Shown piece after piece: positions 35,079-44,559 of a stretch of 47,971 nt of DNA. Numbering within the stretch: position 1 is the stretch's first letter; every line of letters starts with the position of its first letter. The DNA is taken from assembly GCA_900299185.1 (NCBI GenBank), contig OMIV01000110.1, positions 1 through 47,971 on the forward strand, read 5' to 3'. The DNA is from Planctomycetaceae bacterium. GTDB taxonomy: Bacteria > Planctomycetota > Planctomycetia > Planctomycetales > Planctomycetaceae. Below the pieces are notes generated by a model. That model ran no database searches and was not told where the DNA came from. It saw only the letters and a list, made by a program, of their open reading frames with translations. A program made the position numbers and the translations under genes.

Positions 35079-36887
35079 TTAGCGCTTGTTGCGTCGACGC
35101 TCGGTTTCGGACAGCAAGATCTTTCGCAGACGGATCACCTTCGGAGTGATTTCGACGTACTCGTCGTCCTCGATGTACTCCAAAGCTGCTTCAAGTGAGA
35201 GCTTGCGGGCGGGCTCGAGCTGAATGTTCTCGTCGGAGCCCGAAGCTCGCATGTTGGTCAGCTTCTTTTCCTTGATGGGGTTCACGACCATGTCGCTGTC
35301 GCGCGAGTTCTCGGCGATGATGAGGCCCTCGTAAACTTCGTCACCTGGCTCCACAAACATCATCGAACGCTCTTGCAGCTTCCACAGGGCGTAAGCCACC
35401 GCCTTGCCGTTCTCCTGCGAAATCAGCACGCCGTTTTGGCGATGTGGAACATCACCTTCCTGTTGTTTGTACTCATCAAAGCGGTGATTGATGATCGCTT
35501 CACCGCGCGTCGCATTGAGCAATCGAGTCCGCAAACCAATCAAACCACGAGCCGGAATAGAGAACTCCAGATGCGTGTTCTTGCCCTGACCCGAGACCAT
35601 TGAAGTCAGTTGCCCCTTGCGGATTGAAGCCAGCTCAATGACCGATCCCATGCTTTCGGTGGGAACGTCGACATGCAGCAATTCGAACGGCTCATGCCAC
35701 TTGCCATCGATCTCTTTGCGAATCACCTGAGGCTTGCCGACACACAGCTCGTAGCCTTCGCGTCGCATGATTTCGATCAGCACCGCCAAGTGCAGAACGC
35801 CACGCCCCGACACTTTGAAAGTGTCTCGGCTATCGGTTTCCTCAACACGCAGAGCCACGTTCGATTGCAGTTCACGCATCAGTCGATCGCGCAGATTGCG
35901 ACTGGTGATGTACTTGCCATCGCGGCCAGCCAAAGGGCCATTGTTGATTGTGAAGGTCATTGCCAACGTTGGTTCGTCGATCTTGATTCGCGGGAGCGCG
36001 ACAGGCTTCTCGACATCGGCCACGGTGTCACCGATCTGAGGATCGGGCAGCCCAGTCAACGCCACGATATCGCCAGCAGTACCAACCGGTGCGTCGTACT
36101 TGCCGAGCTTGTCGAAGAGTTGCAGGTTGGCCAATTCAGCAATCACGTTCTTGCCGTCGGCCTTCATCAGCGCGACCTTCTGCTTGGCCTTGATCGATCC
36201 ACTTTGGATTCGACCAACCGCAATTCGACCTACGAAGTCCGAGTAATCGAGGGTCGTAATCGCCATCTGCAGAGGAGCATCGGGATCGACTTCGGGTCCC
36301 GGAATCTTCTCAACGATCATCTCCAGTAGAGGAGTGATGTTTTCAGTTCGCTCCGAAGGATCATGCGTCGCAAACCCAGCACGACCGCTCGCGTAGATGT
36401 AGGGGAAGTCGAGCATCGCGTCGCTCGCCCCGAGTTCGACGAAGAGTTCGAAGGTCTCATCCAGCACAGCATGTGGACGACAATCTGGGCGATCGATCTT
36501 GTTAACCACAACGATCGGTTGTAGTCCCGCCGCCAACGCCTTCTTCAACACATATCGAGTTTGTGGCCGCGGACCTTCGAAGGCATCGACGAGCACCAAC
36601 GCTCCGTCCGCCATGCTCAAGACGCGTTCAACTTCACCGCCAAAGTCCGCGTGTCCCGGCGTGTCAATGATGTTGATCTTCGTGCCTTTGAAGTTCAGCG
36701 CGATGTTCTTGGCGAGGATCGTAATGCCACGCTCACGCTCGAGATCGTTCGAGTCGAGAATGCAGTCACCAGAGAGCTGCGTTTCACGAAACTGACCGCT
36801 CTGCTTCAGGAGGGCATCGACGAGAGTCGTCTTACCGTGGTCAACGTGAGCGATGATGGCGATGTTGCGGATGTCGTTGCGACGCAT
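35079..36887 (-). CDS. typA: Translational GTPase TypA/BipA
   Basis: A 602-aa TypA/BipA. The G domain starts RRNDIRNIAIIAHVDHGKTT (G1), with RERGITI (G2), DTPGHADFG (G3) and NKID (G4). The EF-G-like domains and TypA-specific C-terminal region follow (SIPARGLIGLRTRLLNATRG). It acts on the ribosome in stress or cold adaptation and large-subunit assembly. The frame continues upstream to 36989 but the family start is ATG 36887. A terminator hairpin for xylA lies between the two genes, so typA probably has a separate promoter. The Arg-rich tail ERRRNKR is typical enough for the family. Confidence 0.95.
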   Translation of the reverse strand: MRRNDIRNIAIIAHVDHGKTTLVDALLKQSGQFRETQLSGDCILDSNDLERERGITILAKNIALNFKGTKINIIDTPGHADFGGEVERVLSMADGALVLVDAFEGPRPQTRYVLKKALAAGLQPIVVVNKIDRPDCRPHAVLDETFELFVELGASDAMLDFPYIYASGRAGFATHDPSERTENITPLLEMIVEKIPGPEVDPDAPLQMAITTLDYSDFVGRIAVGRIQSGSIKAKQKVALMKADGKNVIAELANLQLFDKLGKYDAPVGTAGDIVALTGLPDPQIGDTVADVEKPVALPRIKIDEPTLAMTFTINNGPLAGRDGKYITSRNLRDRLMRELQSNVALRVEETDSRDTFKVSGRGVLHLAVLIEIMRREGYELCVGKPQVIRKEIDGKWHEPFELLHVDVPTESMGSVIELASIRKGQLTSMVSGQGKNTHLEFSIPARGLIGLRTRLLNATRGEAIINHRFDEYKQQEGDVPHRQNGVLISQENGKAVAYALWKLQERSMMFVEPGDEVYEGLIIAENSRDSDMVVNPIKEKKLTNMRASGSDENIQLEPARKLSLEAALEYIEDDEYVEITPKVIRLRKILLSETERRRNKR

Positions 36888-36941
36888 AGTGGGGACTAAC
36901 CGATGGCAGGATGAATCGGGCACGCTCAATACGCGCCGCAT

Positions 36942-36979
36942 TAAAAGAAAACAGCCCCGGTCTGGAACGACCGGGGCTG
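36942..36979 (-). terminator. Intrinsic terminator after xylA
   Basis: CAGCCCCGGTC (36952-36962) and GACCGGGGCTG (36969-36979) form an 11-bp perfect stem with a 6-nt loop. Read on the minus strand it is followed by a T-rich run (complement of 36942-36951), so it ends xylA transcription 33 bases past its stop codon, before typA. Confidence 0.9.
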
Positions 36980-37012
36980 AGGTCGACAATCAAGTGAGGA
37001 CTACTAACCGGT

Positions 37013-38323
37013 CTACAGGTAGCGATTGATGATGTTCTCAATCAGCTCTTGTCGCCCGCTGTCGTTGGGGTCTGGGTTGCCCTTCTTGAGCATGTAGGCT
37101 TCGAGATCTGCAAAGGACGCCTTGCCCTTCTCGATCTTCTTGCCGATGCCACCGTCCCAGCTTCGATAACGGTGCTTGACGATGTCCTTCAGGACGCCGT
37201 CTTTACGAATCGCTGCCGCAATCTTGAGACCGCGAGCAAACGCATCCATGCCACCGATATGTGCGTGGAACAAGTCAACCGGCTCGAAGCTCTCGCGACG
37301 TACCTTGGCGTCAAAGTTCACGCCGCCCGGTGCAAGTCCGCCTTGAGCAAGAATGACGAGCATGCATTGAGTGGTGAGATAGATGTCGGTTGGGAATTGA
37401 TCGGTATCCCAGCCGAGCATCAAGTCACCAGTGTTGGCGTCGATGCTGCCAAGCGCGTCGGCGTCTGACGCAACTTGCAGTTCATGCATCATCGTGTGGC
37501 CAGCCAGCGTGGCATGGTTGGTTTCGACGTTGAGCTTGCAGATGCCTTCCAATCCGTATTGGCGGATGAAGTTCAAGCATGTCGCTGAGTCGAAGTCATA
37601 CTGGTGCTTGGTCGGCTCTTTCGGCTTGGGCTCAATCAAGAACTGGCCTTTGAAGCCGATCGACTTCGCATGGTCATGAGCAAGGTGTAAGAACTTTGCC
37701 AGGTGGTCCAGTTCACGCCTCATGTCGGTGTTGTAGAGGTTGTGATAACCCTCTCGTCCGCCCCAGAAGACGTAGTTCGCGCCACCAAGTTCTTTGGTGA
37801 CTTCGATGGCCTTCTTCACCTGAGCAGCGGCAAAAGCGTAAACGTCCGCGTTGCAACTCGTCGCCGCACCGTGCATGTAGCGCGGGTTGCTAAACAGGTT
37901 CGCTGTGCCCCAGAGCAACTTGATGCCAGTTCGCTTCTGCTCGGCCTTCAGCTTCTCAACGATGCGATCAAGGATCGCATTCGACTCTGCGAGGGTCGCA
38001 CCTTCGGGAGCAATATCCCGATCATGGAAGCAATAGAAAGGAGCTTGCAGCTTCTCCATGAATTCAAACGCCACGTCGACTCGACGCAGAGCGTTATCAA
38101 CCGAGTCTGTCCCGTCTTCCCATGGACGTTGCATCGTGGGAGCACCGAATGGATCGACGCCCGTGCCACGGAATGTGTGCCAGTAAGCAACGGCGAAGCG
38201 AAGAAGTTCTTTCATCTTCTTGCCTTCGACGATTTCGTCCGGGTTGTAGTGACGGAACGCGAGGTCGTTCTTGGTGGTCGGACCTTCGAACTGGATACGC
38301 TCAATATCCGGGAAATAAGCCAT
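37013..38323 (-). CDS. xylA: Xylose isomerase
   Basis: A 436-aa class II xylose isomerase (D-xylose to D-xylulose; also glucose/fructose). Hallmarks include [15 protein letters not shown] with the catalytic His, the metal-site Glu in [18 protein letters not shown], and [19 protein letters not shown]. The family start is ATG 38323 ([12 protein letters not shown]); the longer frame to 38383 adds unlike sequence. No xylulokinase, transporter or xylose regulator is adjacent, so xylose breakdown must use distant genes. Confidence 0.95.
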   Translation of the reverse strand: MAYFPDIERIQFEGPTTKNDLAFRHYNPDEIVEGKKMKELLRFAVAYWHTFRGTGVDPFGAPTMQRPWEDGTDSVDNALRRVDVAFEFMEKLQAPFYCFHDRDIAPEGATLAESNAILDRIVEKLKAEQKRTGIKLLWGTANLFSNPRYMHGAATSCNADVYAFAAAQVKKAIEVTKELGGANYVFWGGREGYHNLYNTDMRRELDHLAKFLHLAHDHAKSIGFKGQFLIEPKPKEPTKHQYDFDSATCLNFIRQYGLEGICKLNVETNHATLAGHTMMHELQVASDADALGSIDANTGDLMLGWDTDQFPTDIYLTTQCMLVILAQGGLAPGGVNFDAKVRRESFEPVDLFHAHIGGMDAFARGLKIAAAIRKDGVLKDIVKHRYRSWDGGIGKKIEKGKASFADLEAYMLKKGNPDPNDSGRQELIENIINRYL

Positions 38324-38559
38324 CAACAAACTCACGGTTAGGGGGCACGGGGCGACCTCAAGAGAACTCGAATCCAGACGCACGGAGAGCCCGAGGACGC
38401 ACTTTCAAAGGCCGGGAACGATATTGCCTGCCGCAGACACTGGAAAGTCAGTGAAATTCCTCGATGGATCAGACCAATCTGAGCTTATGGAACGACGGCA
38501 TCCACCTCGCCAAACACTGCAAAACGAGCACCCAAAGGCTCTCGGAATTTGGGACATCT

Positions 38560-39891
38560 CTAAAGGTCAATCCCCAACTCTTCGATCTTGCGGTAGAGGC
38601 TCGACAACCCCAGACAAAGCCGTTTGGCGGCTTCTTTCTTATCCGGCCACTGTCGCAAAACTCGGCTGATATGCAGTCTTTCGTAATGGCGAAGAGCACT
38701 CCGCAGGTCATCAGTATCCGGCAACGGACTATCCAGGCCCAGCAGATCCGGCGGTAGATCTTGCGGAGAAATCATGGTTCCATCCGTCATCATGACGGCT
38801 CGTTCGATGGCATTATCGAGCTGTCGAACATTGCCCTTCCAATCGGCGGACATCAGCAGTCGGACCGTTTCGCTCGATGCTCCCGAGACTCGTTTTTTCA
38901 TCTGCTTCGAATACTTGCCGACGAAGAATTCCACCAACTCTGGGATGTCGTCCGAGCGTTCTCGCAGTGGCGGAATGCGAATTTTGACACCGTCTAAGCG
39001 ATAGAAAAGGTCTTCGTGAAAGCGCCCCTGAGCGACCTCACGAACGAGCTCACGCGTAGTTGACGCGATAATTCGGCATTCGACGCGTTGCGGCTCCGAT
39101 CCCCCAACTGGCAGAACTTCTTGATACTCAATTGCCCGCAACAGACGGGCTTGAGTACTCAATGGAAGGTCCGCGACTTCGTCGAGAAACACCGTGCCCA
39201 TGCCCGCCAGTACTAACAACCCGCTTCCCGACCCAGCAGCGTCTCCAAAGAGCTGTCCCTCCAGCAATTCAACCGGTCGAGTGGCACAATTGACTGCCAA
39301 GAATCTCTGCTCGCCGTTCGGCCCAGCGGCATGTATCGCACGTGCAACCAGCTCTTTGCCGGTTCCGGTCTCACCAACCAGAAGTACCTTCGCGTTTGTT
39401 ACGGCGACCTTGCGAATCTGTTCCTGCACGGTCTTGATAGCGTCGCTCGAACCAACGATTTCGTCGAAATCATCCTGTCGAGCCAGCTCTCGGCGAAGCG
39501 ACTGATTCTCAAAGTACAAACTTCGGAACTCGTAGAGCCGATCGAGCTTATGCAGCAAGTCCTCGAATAGAACCGGCTTGACGATGTAGTCGAACGCCCC
39601 CGCCTTAAAAGCCTCGACGGCGTTTTCGACCGTCGCGTAAGCGGTAATCACCAGGATGCACGTATGCGGATTCATCTGGTGAAGCCGTCGCAGCAATGCC
39701 AGCCCATCACCATCGGGAAGCTGGACATCGCAGATCGCGACGTCGAAATCCTGCTCGCGAGCCAATTTCACAGCGTCGGCCACACGAGCTGCCGCACTGA
39801 CGACATACTTCTCGCCGGAAAGTAGTTCCTTGAGTGTGTCGCGAATGACCTCTTCGTCTTCAACGATCAGGATCGTACGCCGCTCGCTCAC
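38560..39891 (-). CDS. NtrC-like response regulator with degenerate GAFTGA loop
   Basis: A 443-aa protein: receiver domain (residues 6-118; phospho-acceptor D55 in ICDVQLPDGDG; K105), AAA+ domain (about 143-370; Walker A GETGTGKE 173-180, Walker B TVFLDE 233-238) and a Fis-type HTH at the C-terminus (KKEAAKRLCLGLSSLYRKIE). In place of the sigma54-contacting GAFTGA loop it reads LFGDAAGSGSGLLVLAGMG, several residues shorter than the usual LFGHExGAFTGA segment. Start GTG 39891 has AAGGG eight bases upstream; a TTG at 39957 is the only longer choice. No histidine kinase gene is adjacent. Because GAFTGA is missing, classic sigma54 activation is doubtful. Confidence 0.88.
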   Translation of the reverse strand: MSERRTILIVEDEEVIRDTLKELLSGEKYVVSAAARVADAVKLAREQDFDVAICDVQLPDGDGLALLRRLHQMNPHTCILVITAYATVENAVEAFKAGAFDYIVKPVLFEDLLHKLDRLYEFRSLYFENQSLRRELARQDDFDEIVGSSDAIKTVQEQIRKVAVTNAKVLLVGETGTGKELVARAIHAAGPNGEQRFLAVNCATRPVELLEGQLFGDAAGSGSGLLVLAGMGTVFLDEVADLPLSTQARLLRAIEYQEVLPVGGSEPQRVECRIIASTTRELVREVAQGRFHEDLFYRLDGVKIRIPPLRERSDDIPELVEFFVGKYSKQMKKRVSGASSETVRLLMSADWKGNVRQLDNAIERAVMMTDGTMISPQDLPPDLLGLDSPLPDTDDLRSALRHYERLHISRVLRQWPDKKEAAKRLCLGLSSLYRKIEELGIDL

Positions 39892-40039
39892 CGTGTTTGC
39901 CCTTTTCCGCTGCGTGTCAGTCTCAAACCCGTTCGAGCAGTCTAGGACTCTATCCAAGAAATCGTAGCTCGCTTCATCAGGTTACTACGCCTTATCTCAA
40001 CCCGGTACATCCTGGGGAGATTAGCGGCTGATAAATGGA

Positions 40040-40141
40040 CTGAGCCGAGATTGTGAAGCAGTCTCTGTTGTTGAGCTGAGACTGAACTCCTCGGGCAAAG
40101 GCCAGTCTACGCAACAAAGCTGCCTCACAAACTCGGCTCAG
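40040..40141. repeat. 102-bp foldback with 22-bp arms
   Basis: Positions 40040-40061 (starting CTGAGCCGAG) and 40120-40141 (ending CTCGGCTCAG) are inverted repeats matching at 20 of 22 bases. The 58-base centre has its own stem, AGTCTC (40060-40065) with GAGACT (40078-40083), which competes with the innermost base of the outer stem. It may be a structured RNA, a MITE-like repeat or part of a regulatory leader. Confidence 0.65.
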
Positions 40142-40296
40142 CTGGAAACCAAGGCGAGGGCAAATTCGCACTGTCTTTCCAGCCTCTACTAGAGCTGGCT
40201 CTGACCGTTTCTCTGAGAAAACTTCCCATTTTCTAAAAGTCTCCTCGGTGAGCACCAAGTGCACACCGTCTTCAGCCCCCGCGTCGCAGACCGTCC

Positions 40297-40324
40297 TTGA
40301 CGCTCTATCGTCCAGCCCTATACT
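40297..40324 (+). promoter_or_regulatory. Strong sigma70-like promoter for the TPR-ABC operon
   Basis: TTGACG (40297-40302) and TATACT (40319-40324) with a 16-base spacer are close to consensus. A start near 40331 would give a leader of about 120 bases before ATG 40455. It is the best promoter match in the window. Confidence 0.6.
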
Positions 40325-40454
40325 CGCCCAATCGCGCCGCGCAGCCACCGAAGGTGACGGCGCAACTGCTTGATGAGCAACCACTTACGTCGCCACGCCG
40401 ACGCCGATTCGATCAGCTTTTCGGCTGATCTTCGAAGGACTGGAGCCTACTCGG

Positions 40455-41315
40455 ATGAGCGTTCAACAGCCTCTGCAAACGAGTCCACAAGACATAGATG
40501 ACCTGACGACTAAGCTCGTTAGCTTTCTCCAGGATCACGGCAAGAAGATTCTGATCGGAGCCTTCTTGGCCGCGACCGCCATCCTAATCGTGAAGCACTT
40601 CCGAGAGAGTGCGGAACACGATCGAGCCATGGTTTGGAGCAAGTTCGCACAGTCTGAGGGTGCTGCTGGTTTGGGTGACTTCGCAACCGACCACCCTGGA
40701 ACAACGGCTGGCATTTGGGCTCGTCTGCTGGAAGCCGAACAATCATTCCGCGATGGTGTTCGAATGCAGTTCAACGATCGTCAGGGTGCCGAGTCCGAGC
40801 TCAAGAGGGCAGCGGATGCCTTCGACAAAGTACTCAAGACTGAAAACGCTCCGGCCATCGCTACCGAACGTGCCTTGATTGGAAAAGCGCGTCTCCTTGA
40901 GACGACATCCAACGGCAACTTCGAAGAAGCGGAGAAGGCATACTCAGCCTTCCTGCAGAAGTACCCAGAGTCGATCTACAAGGACTCGGTCCAAGAGCGA
41001 CTCGACGCGTTGAAGAAGGCTGACACCAAAGAGTTCTACGCTTGGTTTGCAAAGCAGAATCCGAAGCCAACCGACCGACGTCGTCCGAAGGATGGTTTGC
41101 CACCAGGTCATCCCGACATTCCGCTGACATTGCCCGAGATCCCTGAAGAGCTTTATCCCGCTAACTGGTCGGAACTGAAAACTGACGCTCAGCTCGAAGA
41201 GAAGTCAGCCGAGAAGGCTGATGAGAAGAAGCCCGAATCCAAGTCCGCGGATAGCGCGGCAGAAAAGCCAACCGCCGAAAAGGCTGACGAGAAGACCAAG
41301 CCTGACGCGAAGTAG
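40455..41315 (+). CDS. YfgM-like membrane-anchored TPR protein
   Basis: A 286-aa protein with a cytoplasmic N-terminus, one transmembrane helix (about 31-49, KILIGAFLAATAILIVKHF) and a TPR-like periplasmic region (about 55-190, including ATERALIGKARLLETTSNGN and AEKAYSAFLQKYPESIY). A Pro-rich linker and a highly charged Lys/Glu/Ala tail with repeated EKADEK complete it. The layout resembles YfgM, a SecYEG-associated chaperone-recruiting protein, but the tail is extra and the match is by topology. It is the first gene of a likely operon, 26 bases before the ABC ATPase. Confidence 0.75.
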   Translation: MSVQQPLQTSPQDIDDLTTKLVSFLQDHGKKILIGAFLAATAILIVKHFRESAEHDRAMVWSKFAQSEGAAGLGDFATDHPGTTAGIWARLLEAEQSFRDGVRMQFNDRQGAESELKRAADAFDKVLKTENAPAIATERALIGKARLLETTSNGNFEEAEKAYSAFLQKYPESIYKDSVQERLDALKKADTKEFYAWFAKQNPKPTDRRRPKDGLPPGHPDIPLTLPEIPEELYPANWSELKTDAQLEEKSAEKADEKKPESKSADSAAEKPTAEKADEKTKPDAK

Positions 41316-41341
41316 TCGACGTTTGGAATCGGAATTGTCTC

Positions 41342-42109
41342 ATGATCGTCGCCCGTAAGCTCGCGATGGATTACGGCAGCCAGTCGGCGGTTATCAGCGA
41401 CGTCGATGTTGAAATTCAGACCGGCTCATTCGTGTCGATGGTCGGCCCGTCCGGTTGCGGAAAGTCGACCTTCTTGAGACTGGTCGCTGGACTCCGCGAG
41501 TCGAGTTCCGGGCAACTCTTGATCTCAGATCGAACGCCACAGCAATGCAATCTGCGTCGAGCGTTCGTGTTCCAAGATCCGAGCTTACTCCCGTGGCGTA
41601 CGGTGGCGGGCAACGTGCATTTGCCATTCGAGCTTGATCGAGAACTCGCGAATTCCACGACTCAGCCCGCAACTCGAGTTCAGGAAGCGATCCGGCTTGT
41701 TGGTCTCCTTGATGCCGATGCCAATAAGCGTCCGCGTCAGCTTTCCGGCGGCATGCGCATGCGAGTGTCTCTCGCTCGGGCGTTCGTGACCGACCCTCAG
41801 ATCATGCTGCTCGACGAACCTTTTGCAGCACTCGACGACATCTTGCGACAGCAGCTCAACGAAGAATTGCAGCGCATTTGGTGGCAGCGGCGGTGGACTG
41901 GAATATTTGTGACACACAATGTCTCTGAGGCGGTCTTCATGAGTCAGCGAGTGCTCGTGATGAGTCGTCGGCCCGGTCGTTTCATTGCGGACTTAACAGT
42001 TCCATTTGAGTACCCCCGACATGCCGAACTCCGGGCCGATGCCGGCTTCGCAAAGCTTACAGGCGAAGTCAGTCGGTATCTGAGACAGGCAGCGGGAGTC
42101 GATCCATGA
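41342..42109 (+). CDS. ABC importer ATPase, SsuB/TauB type
   Basis: A 255-aa ATP-binding subunit with Walker A GPSGCGKST, Q-loop VFQDPSLLPWRT, signature LSGGMRMRVSLARAF, Walker B IMLLDEPFAALD and H-loop FVTHN. The PWRT Q-loop context and overall length are those of the nitrate/sulfonate/taurine family of importers. Its stop codon overlaps the permease start (ATGA at 42106-42109), showing translational coupling. Substrate is unknown because no binding protein is encoded here. Confidence 0.93.
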   Translation: MIVARKLAMDYGSQSAVISDVDVEIQTGSFVSMVGPSGCGKSTFLRLVAGLRESSSGQLLISDRTPQQCNLRRAFVFQDPSLLPWRTVAGNVHLPFELDRELANSTTQPATRVQEAIRLVGLLDADANKRPRQLSGGMRMRVSLARAFVTDPQIMLLDEPFAALDDILRQQLNEELQRIWWQRRWTGIFVTHNVSEAVFMSQRVLVMSRRPGRFIADLTVPFEYPRHAELRADAGFAKLTGEVSRYLRQAAGVDP

Positions 42110-42882
42110 AGCCAATCGCTCTCGCAAAAACCACGATCCCTCCGATCCTGACTTTGGTAGCCGTGCTGCTTTCATGGCACGCGGCGGTGAAGTTCTGGGA
42201 CATCAAACCATTCTTACTGCCTGCTCCGCTCGACGTTGCTCACGCGGCCTGGAACAAGAAAGGCGAACTCATCCAAGCCACCGGGGTCACGGCGTTGGCT
42301 GCGTTTGTGGGTTTTGTAGCTAGTCTTACATTCGGCACGCTGGTCGCATTTGGTTTCTCGCAATCCAAGGCCATTCGAGCCAGCGGCTATCCCTACGCCA
42401 TCTTTCTGCAAACCGTTCCGGTTGTTGCGATCGCCCCGCTGATTGTGAATTGGTTCGGCAACGGGCTGCACAGCGTGATGATCGTCTCATTCATTGTGAG
42501 CCTCTTTCCAATCATCACGAATGCCACAAACGGCATGCTTACGGTAGATCCTGATTTGCTCGATCTCTTCCGTTTGCACGGAGCCAGCCGTTGGCAAGTT
42601 TGGATGAAGCTCAGGTTGCCGAATGCCGTGCCCCACATTGTGACGGGAGCCAAGACATCAAGCGGTCTGGCTGTCATCGGTGCTATCGTCGGTGAGTTCT
42701 TCGTCGGTTACGGCACGAAGTGGATGGGACTGGGTTATCTCATCAACTACAGCAATGGGCAGCTGAGGATTCCCGAGTTACTAGCCTCGGTGATCGCATC
42801 GACGCTCCTCGGATTGAGCATCTTCGGTTTGATGACGCTGCTGAGCGGGACGGTTCTCCGGCTTTGGCATCAAGACGCATAA
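42106..42882 (+). CDS. ABC importer permease, SsuC/TauC type
   Basis: A 258-aa inner-membrane permease with about six helices and the cytoplasmic coupling (EAA-like) loop LFRLHGASRWQVWMKLRLPN. It is of the nitrate/sulfonate/taurine type and pairs with the preceding ATPase. A typical system would include a periplasmic binding protein; none is in the window, so it must be encoded elsewhere. It is transcribed toward the CLC gene. Confidence 0.93.
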   Translation: MKPIALAKTTIPPILTLVAVLLSWHAAVKFWDIKPFLLPAPLDVAHAAWNKKGELIQATGVTALAAFVGFVASLTFGTLVAFGFSQSKAIRASGYPYAIFLQTVPVVAIAPLIVNWFGNGLHSVMIVSFIVSLFPIITNATNGMLTVDPDLLDLFRLHGASRWQVWMKLRLPNAVPHIVTGAKTSSGLAVIGAIVGEFFVGYGTKWMGLGYLINYSNGQLRIPELLASVIASTLLGLSIFGLMTLLSGTVLRLWHQDA

Positions 42883-42919
42883 GCCGACCATCGCTGCCGA
42901 GTTCTCGTCATTCATGCCT

Positions 42920-44281
42920 CTACGATCTCTGAATTGATCCGATCGTTTGCTCGCGATGCTCCTCCCAATGGCTCGCTTTTGGCTGACCGATGCGTTGAGT
43001 CGTGTAGATACCGGTATGGCCGCTGGAGAGATACGCCAACGTGCAGCCCACCGCGTAGTAGACTGCATGTTCGGAGCCGAATAGTTCGATCGCCATCACG
43101 GTGCTCGCTAATGGTGTATTCGTTGCTCCAGCAAAGACTGCAGCGAAGCCGATCGCCGCGAGAAGATCCACCGGCACTCCCATCAACATCGCCAAAGTGT
43201 TCCCGAGTGCCGCTCCGATGAAAAACAACGGAGTGACCTCGCCGCCCTTGAACCCGGTGCCAAGTGTCACCGCCGTGAAGAGCAGCTTCCAAAACCAACT
43301 CATCGATGTTGCTCCACCTGGCAGGAAGCAGGAGGAAATCGTCACATGGCCAAGTTCGGAAATCGGCGCCGTCACACTCAGCCCTAGAAAGTCCCGCGTC
43401 CCCAACCAAAACGTCAGCAGGATCAGCAAGCAGGCTCCCAGTACCGGTCGCAACAAGGCATTCGGAACAAGTCGGCGACTCACTCGCTGAACGCCATGAG
43501 TCAGCGATGCAAACAAAGCACCAACCAATCCAAAGCCAATCGCGGCAATCGACACTTTGCCAAGTAGCATCCAATCGATCGAACTTGCTCCCGTAACTAT
43601 CGGCAACGAAGCAACCGATACGCGCGGATGATGAATGCCCCAGATCGTGCAGGCCCAATCACCGACGAGCGCGGCAAACAGGCATGGAATAAGTGCTCCA
43701 TGATTCAGCTGACCGATCGTTAAAACTTCTAAGGCGAAGATTACTCCGGCCAGTGGAGTTCCAAAGACACCCCCAAAACCTGCCGCAACTCCCGCCATCA
43801 GCAATAGGCGAACGTCAGCAATGGCCTGCCCCGAAAATGGCTCACGTCCTGACCAACCCCATCGTCGATAAAGTCGCAAGAACGAACTGGCGATGCTGCC
43901 GCCCATTTGCACCGCAGTACCTTCACGGCCCGCCGAGCCTCCACACAAATGAGTCAACAGCGTCGTTACCAGAATGAGCGGAGCCATACGTCTCGGAACA
44001 CCGCCACCAGGGTGATGAATCTGTTCGATGACCAGACTGTTACCGCCTTCGATCGATGCTCCCCAAGACCGATATAGCCAAGCCACAATCACGCCGGAAA
44101 TCGGCAGGGCGTAGAGCAACTGCGGTTGTTGCAAGAACAACGCCGAGATCTCGCTCAGCGACCACAAGAATAAGGCACATGCACAGCCCGTCGTCGCGGC
44201 TACTGGAGCAACAAGCAACAACGCTCGCGCGGTTTCGATGGCCAATTTCACGTGCTCAATGAGTTTCCAACGATAGGGCAT
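42920..44281 (-). CDS. CLC-family anion transporter
   Basis: A 453-aa polytopic CLC protein with many hydrophobic helices. The filter motif G118-R-E120-G-T122-AVQMGG carries the gating Glu120, with Thr where chloride CLCs have Pro. GTGFKGGEVTPLFFIGAALG matches the G(K/R)GGxxxP region. The sequence around GGNSLVIEQIHHPGGGVPRRMAP resembles the subgroup of CLC proteins that includes fluoride exporters. No fluoride riboswitch was recognised upstream. It is divergent from purB. The transported ion is inferred: chloride or fluoride. Confidence 0.88.
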   Translation of the reverse strand: MPYRWKLIEHVKLAIETARALLLVAPVAATTGCACALFLWSLSEISALFLQQPQLLYALPISGVIVAWLYRSWGASIEGGNSLVIEQIHHPGGGVPRRMAPLILVTTLLTHLCGGSAGREGTAVQMGGSIASSFLRLYRRWGWSGREPFSGQAIADVRLLLMAGVAAGFGGVFGTPLAGVIFALEVLTIGQLNHGALIPCLFAALVGDWACTIWGIHHPRVSVASLPIVTGASSIDWMLLGKVSIAAIGFGLVGALFASLTHGVQRVSRRLVPNALLRPVLGACLLILLTFWLGTRDFLGLSVTAPISELGHVTISSCFLPGGATSMSWFWKLLFTAVTLGTGFKGGEVTPLFFIGAALGNTLAMLMGVPVDLLAAIGFAAVFAGATNTPLASTVMAIELFGSEHAVYYAVGCTLAYLSSGHTGIYTTQRIGQPKASHWEEHREQTIGSIQRS

Positions 44282-44559
44282 AGCTCATATTTCTCAGGCA
44301 AAACTGCATCGCGGCAACGACACTGGAACTCAAACTTCAAACCCACGAAAACTCGCGACGATCACGCTGCTACTCAATGTTCAACGTCGAAGTTTTTCTG
44401 CATTTGTAGTCGAGCCATCCCGCCGTTCGACAACGGCAAGCAAATCACTTCGCCCCAGAACAACGTCGAGTTTCCGAGTATCTCATCCATATCGCAAAAG
44501 ATCGCAGCTTCGGCCCAAGTCTCTCGCGTTCAACAACCTTCGCTTCGGAGTCTTCTAAC

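Larger units (their letters stand above)
39892..40454. other. Intergenic region with foldback and strong promoter
   Basis: About 560 bases lie between the divergent regulator gene and the TPR-ABC operon. They hold the long inverted repeat at 40040-40141 and the sigma70-like promoter at 40297-40324. A 130-codon minus-strand frame (39992-40384) is not protein-like and is rejected. An untranslated RNA cannot be excluded. Confidence 0.6.

Noticed and set aside
39992-40384. 130-codon minus-strand ORF in the gap before the TPR gene
   Set aside because: No ribosome-binding site, no coherent protein character, and it spans a large inverted repeat and the reverse of a strong promoter.
44282-44559. 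Fluoride riboswitch (crcB motif) upstream of the CLC gene
   Set aside because: Looked for on the minus strand because of the GREGT motif; the conserved motif pieces were not found.
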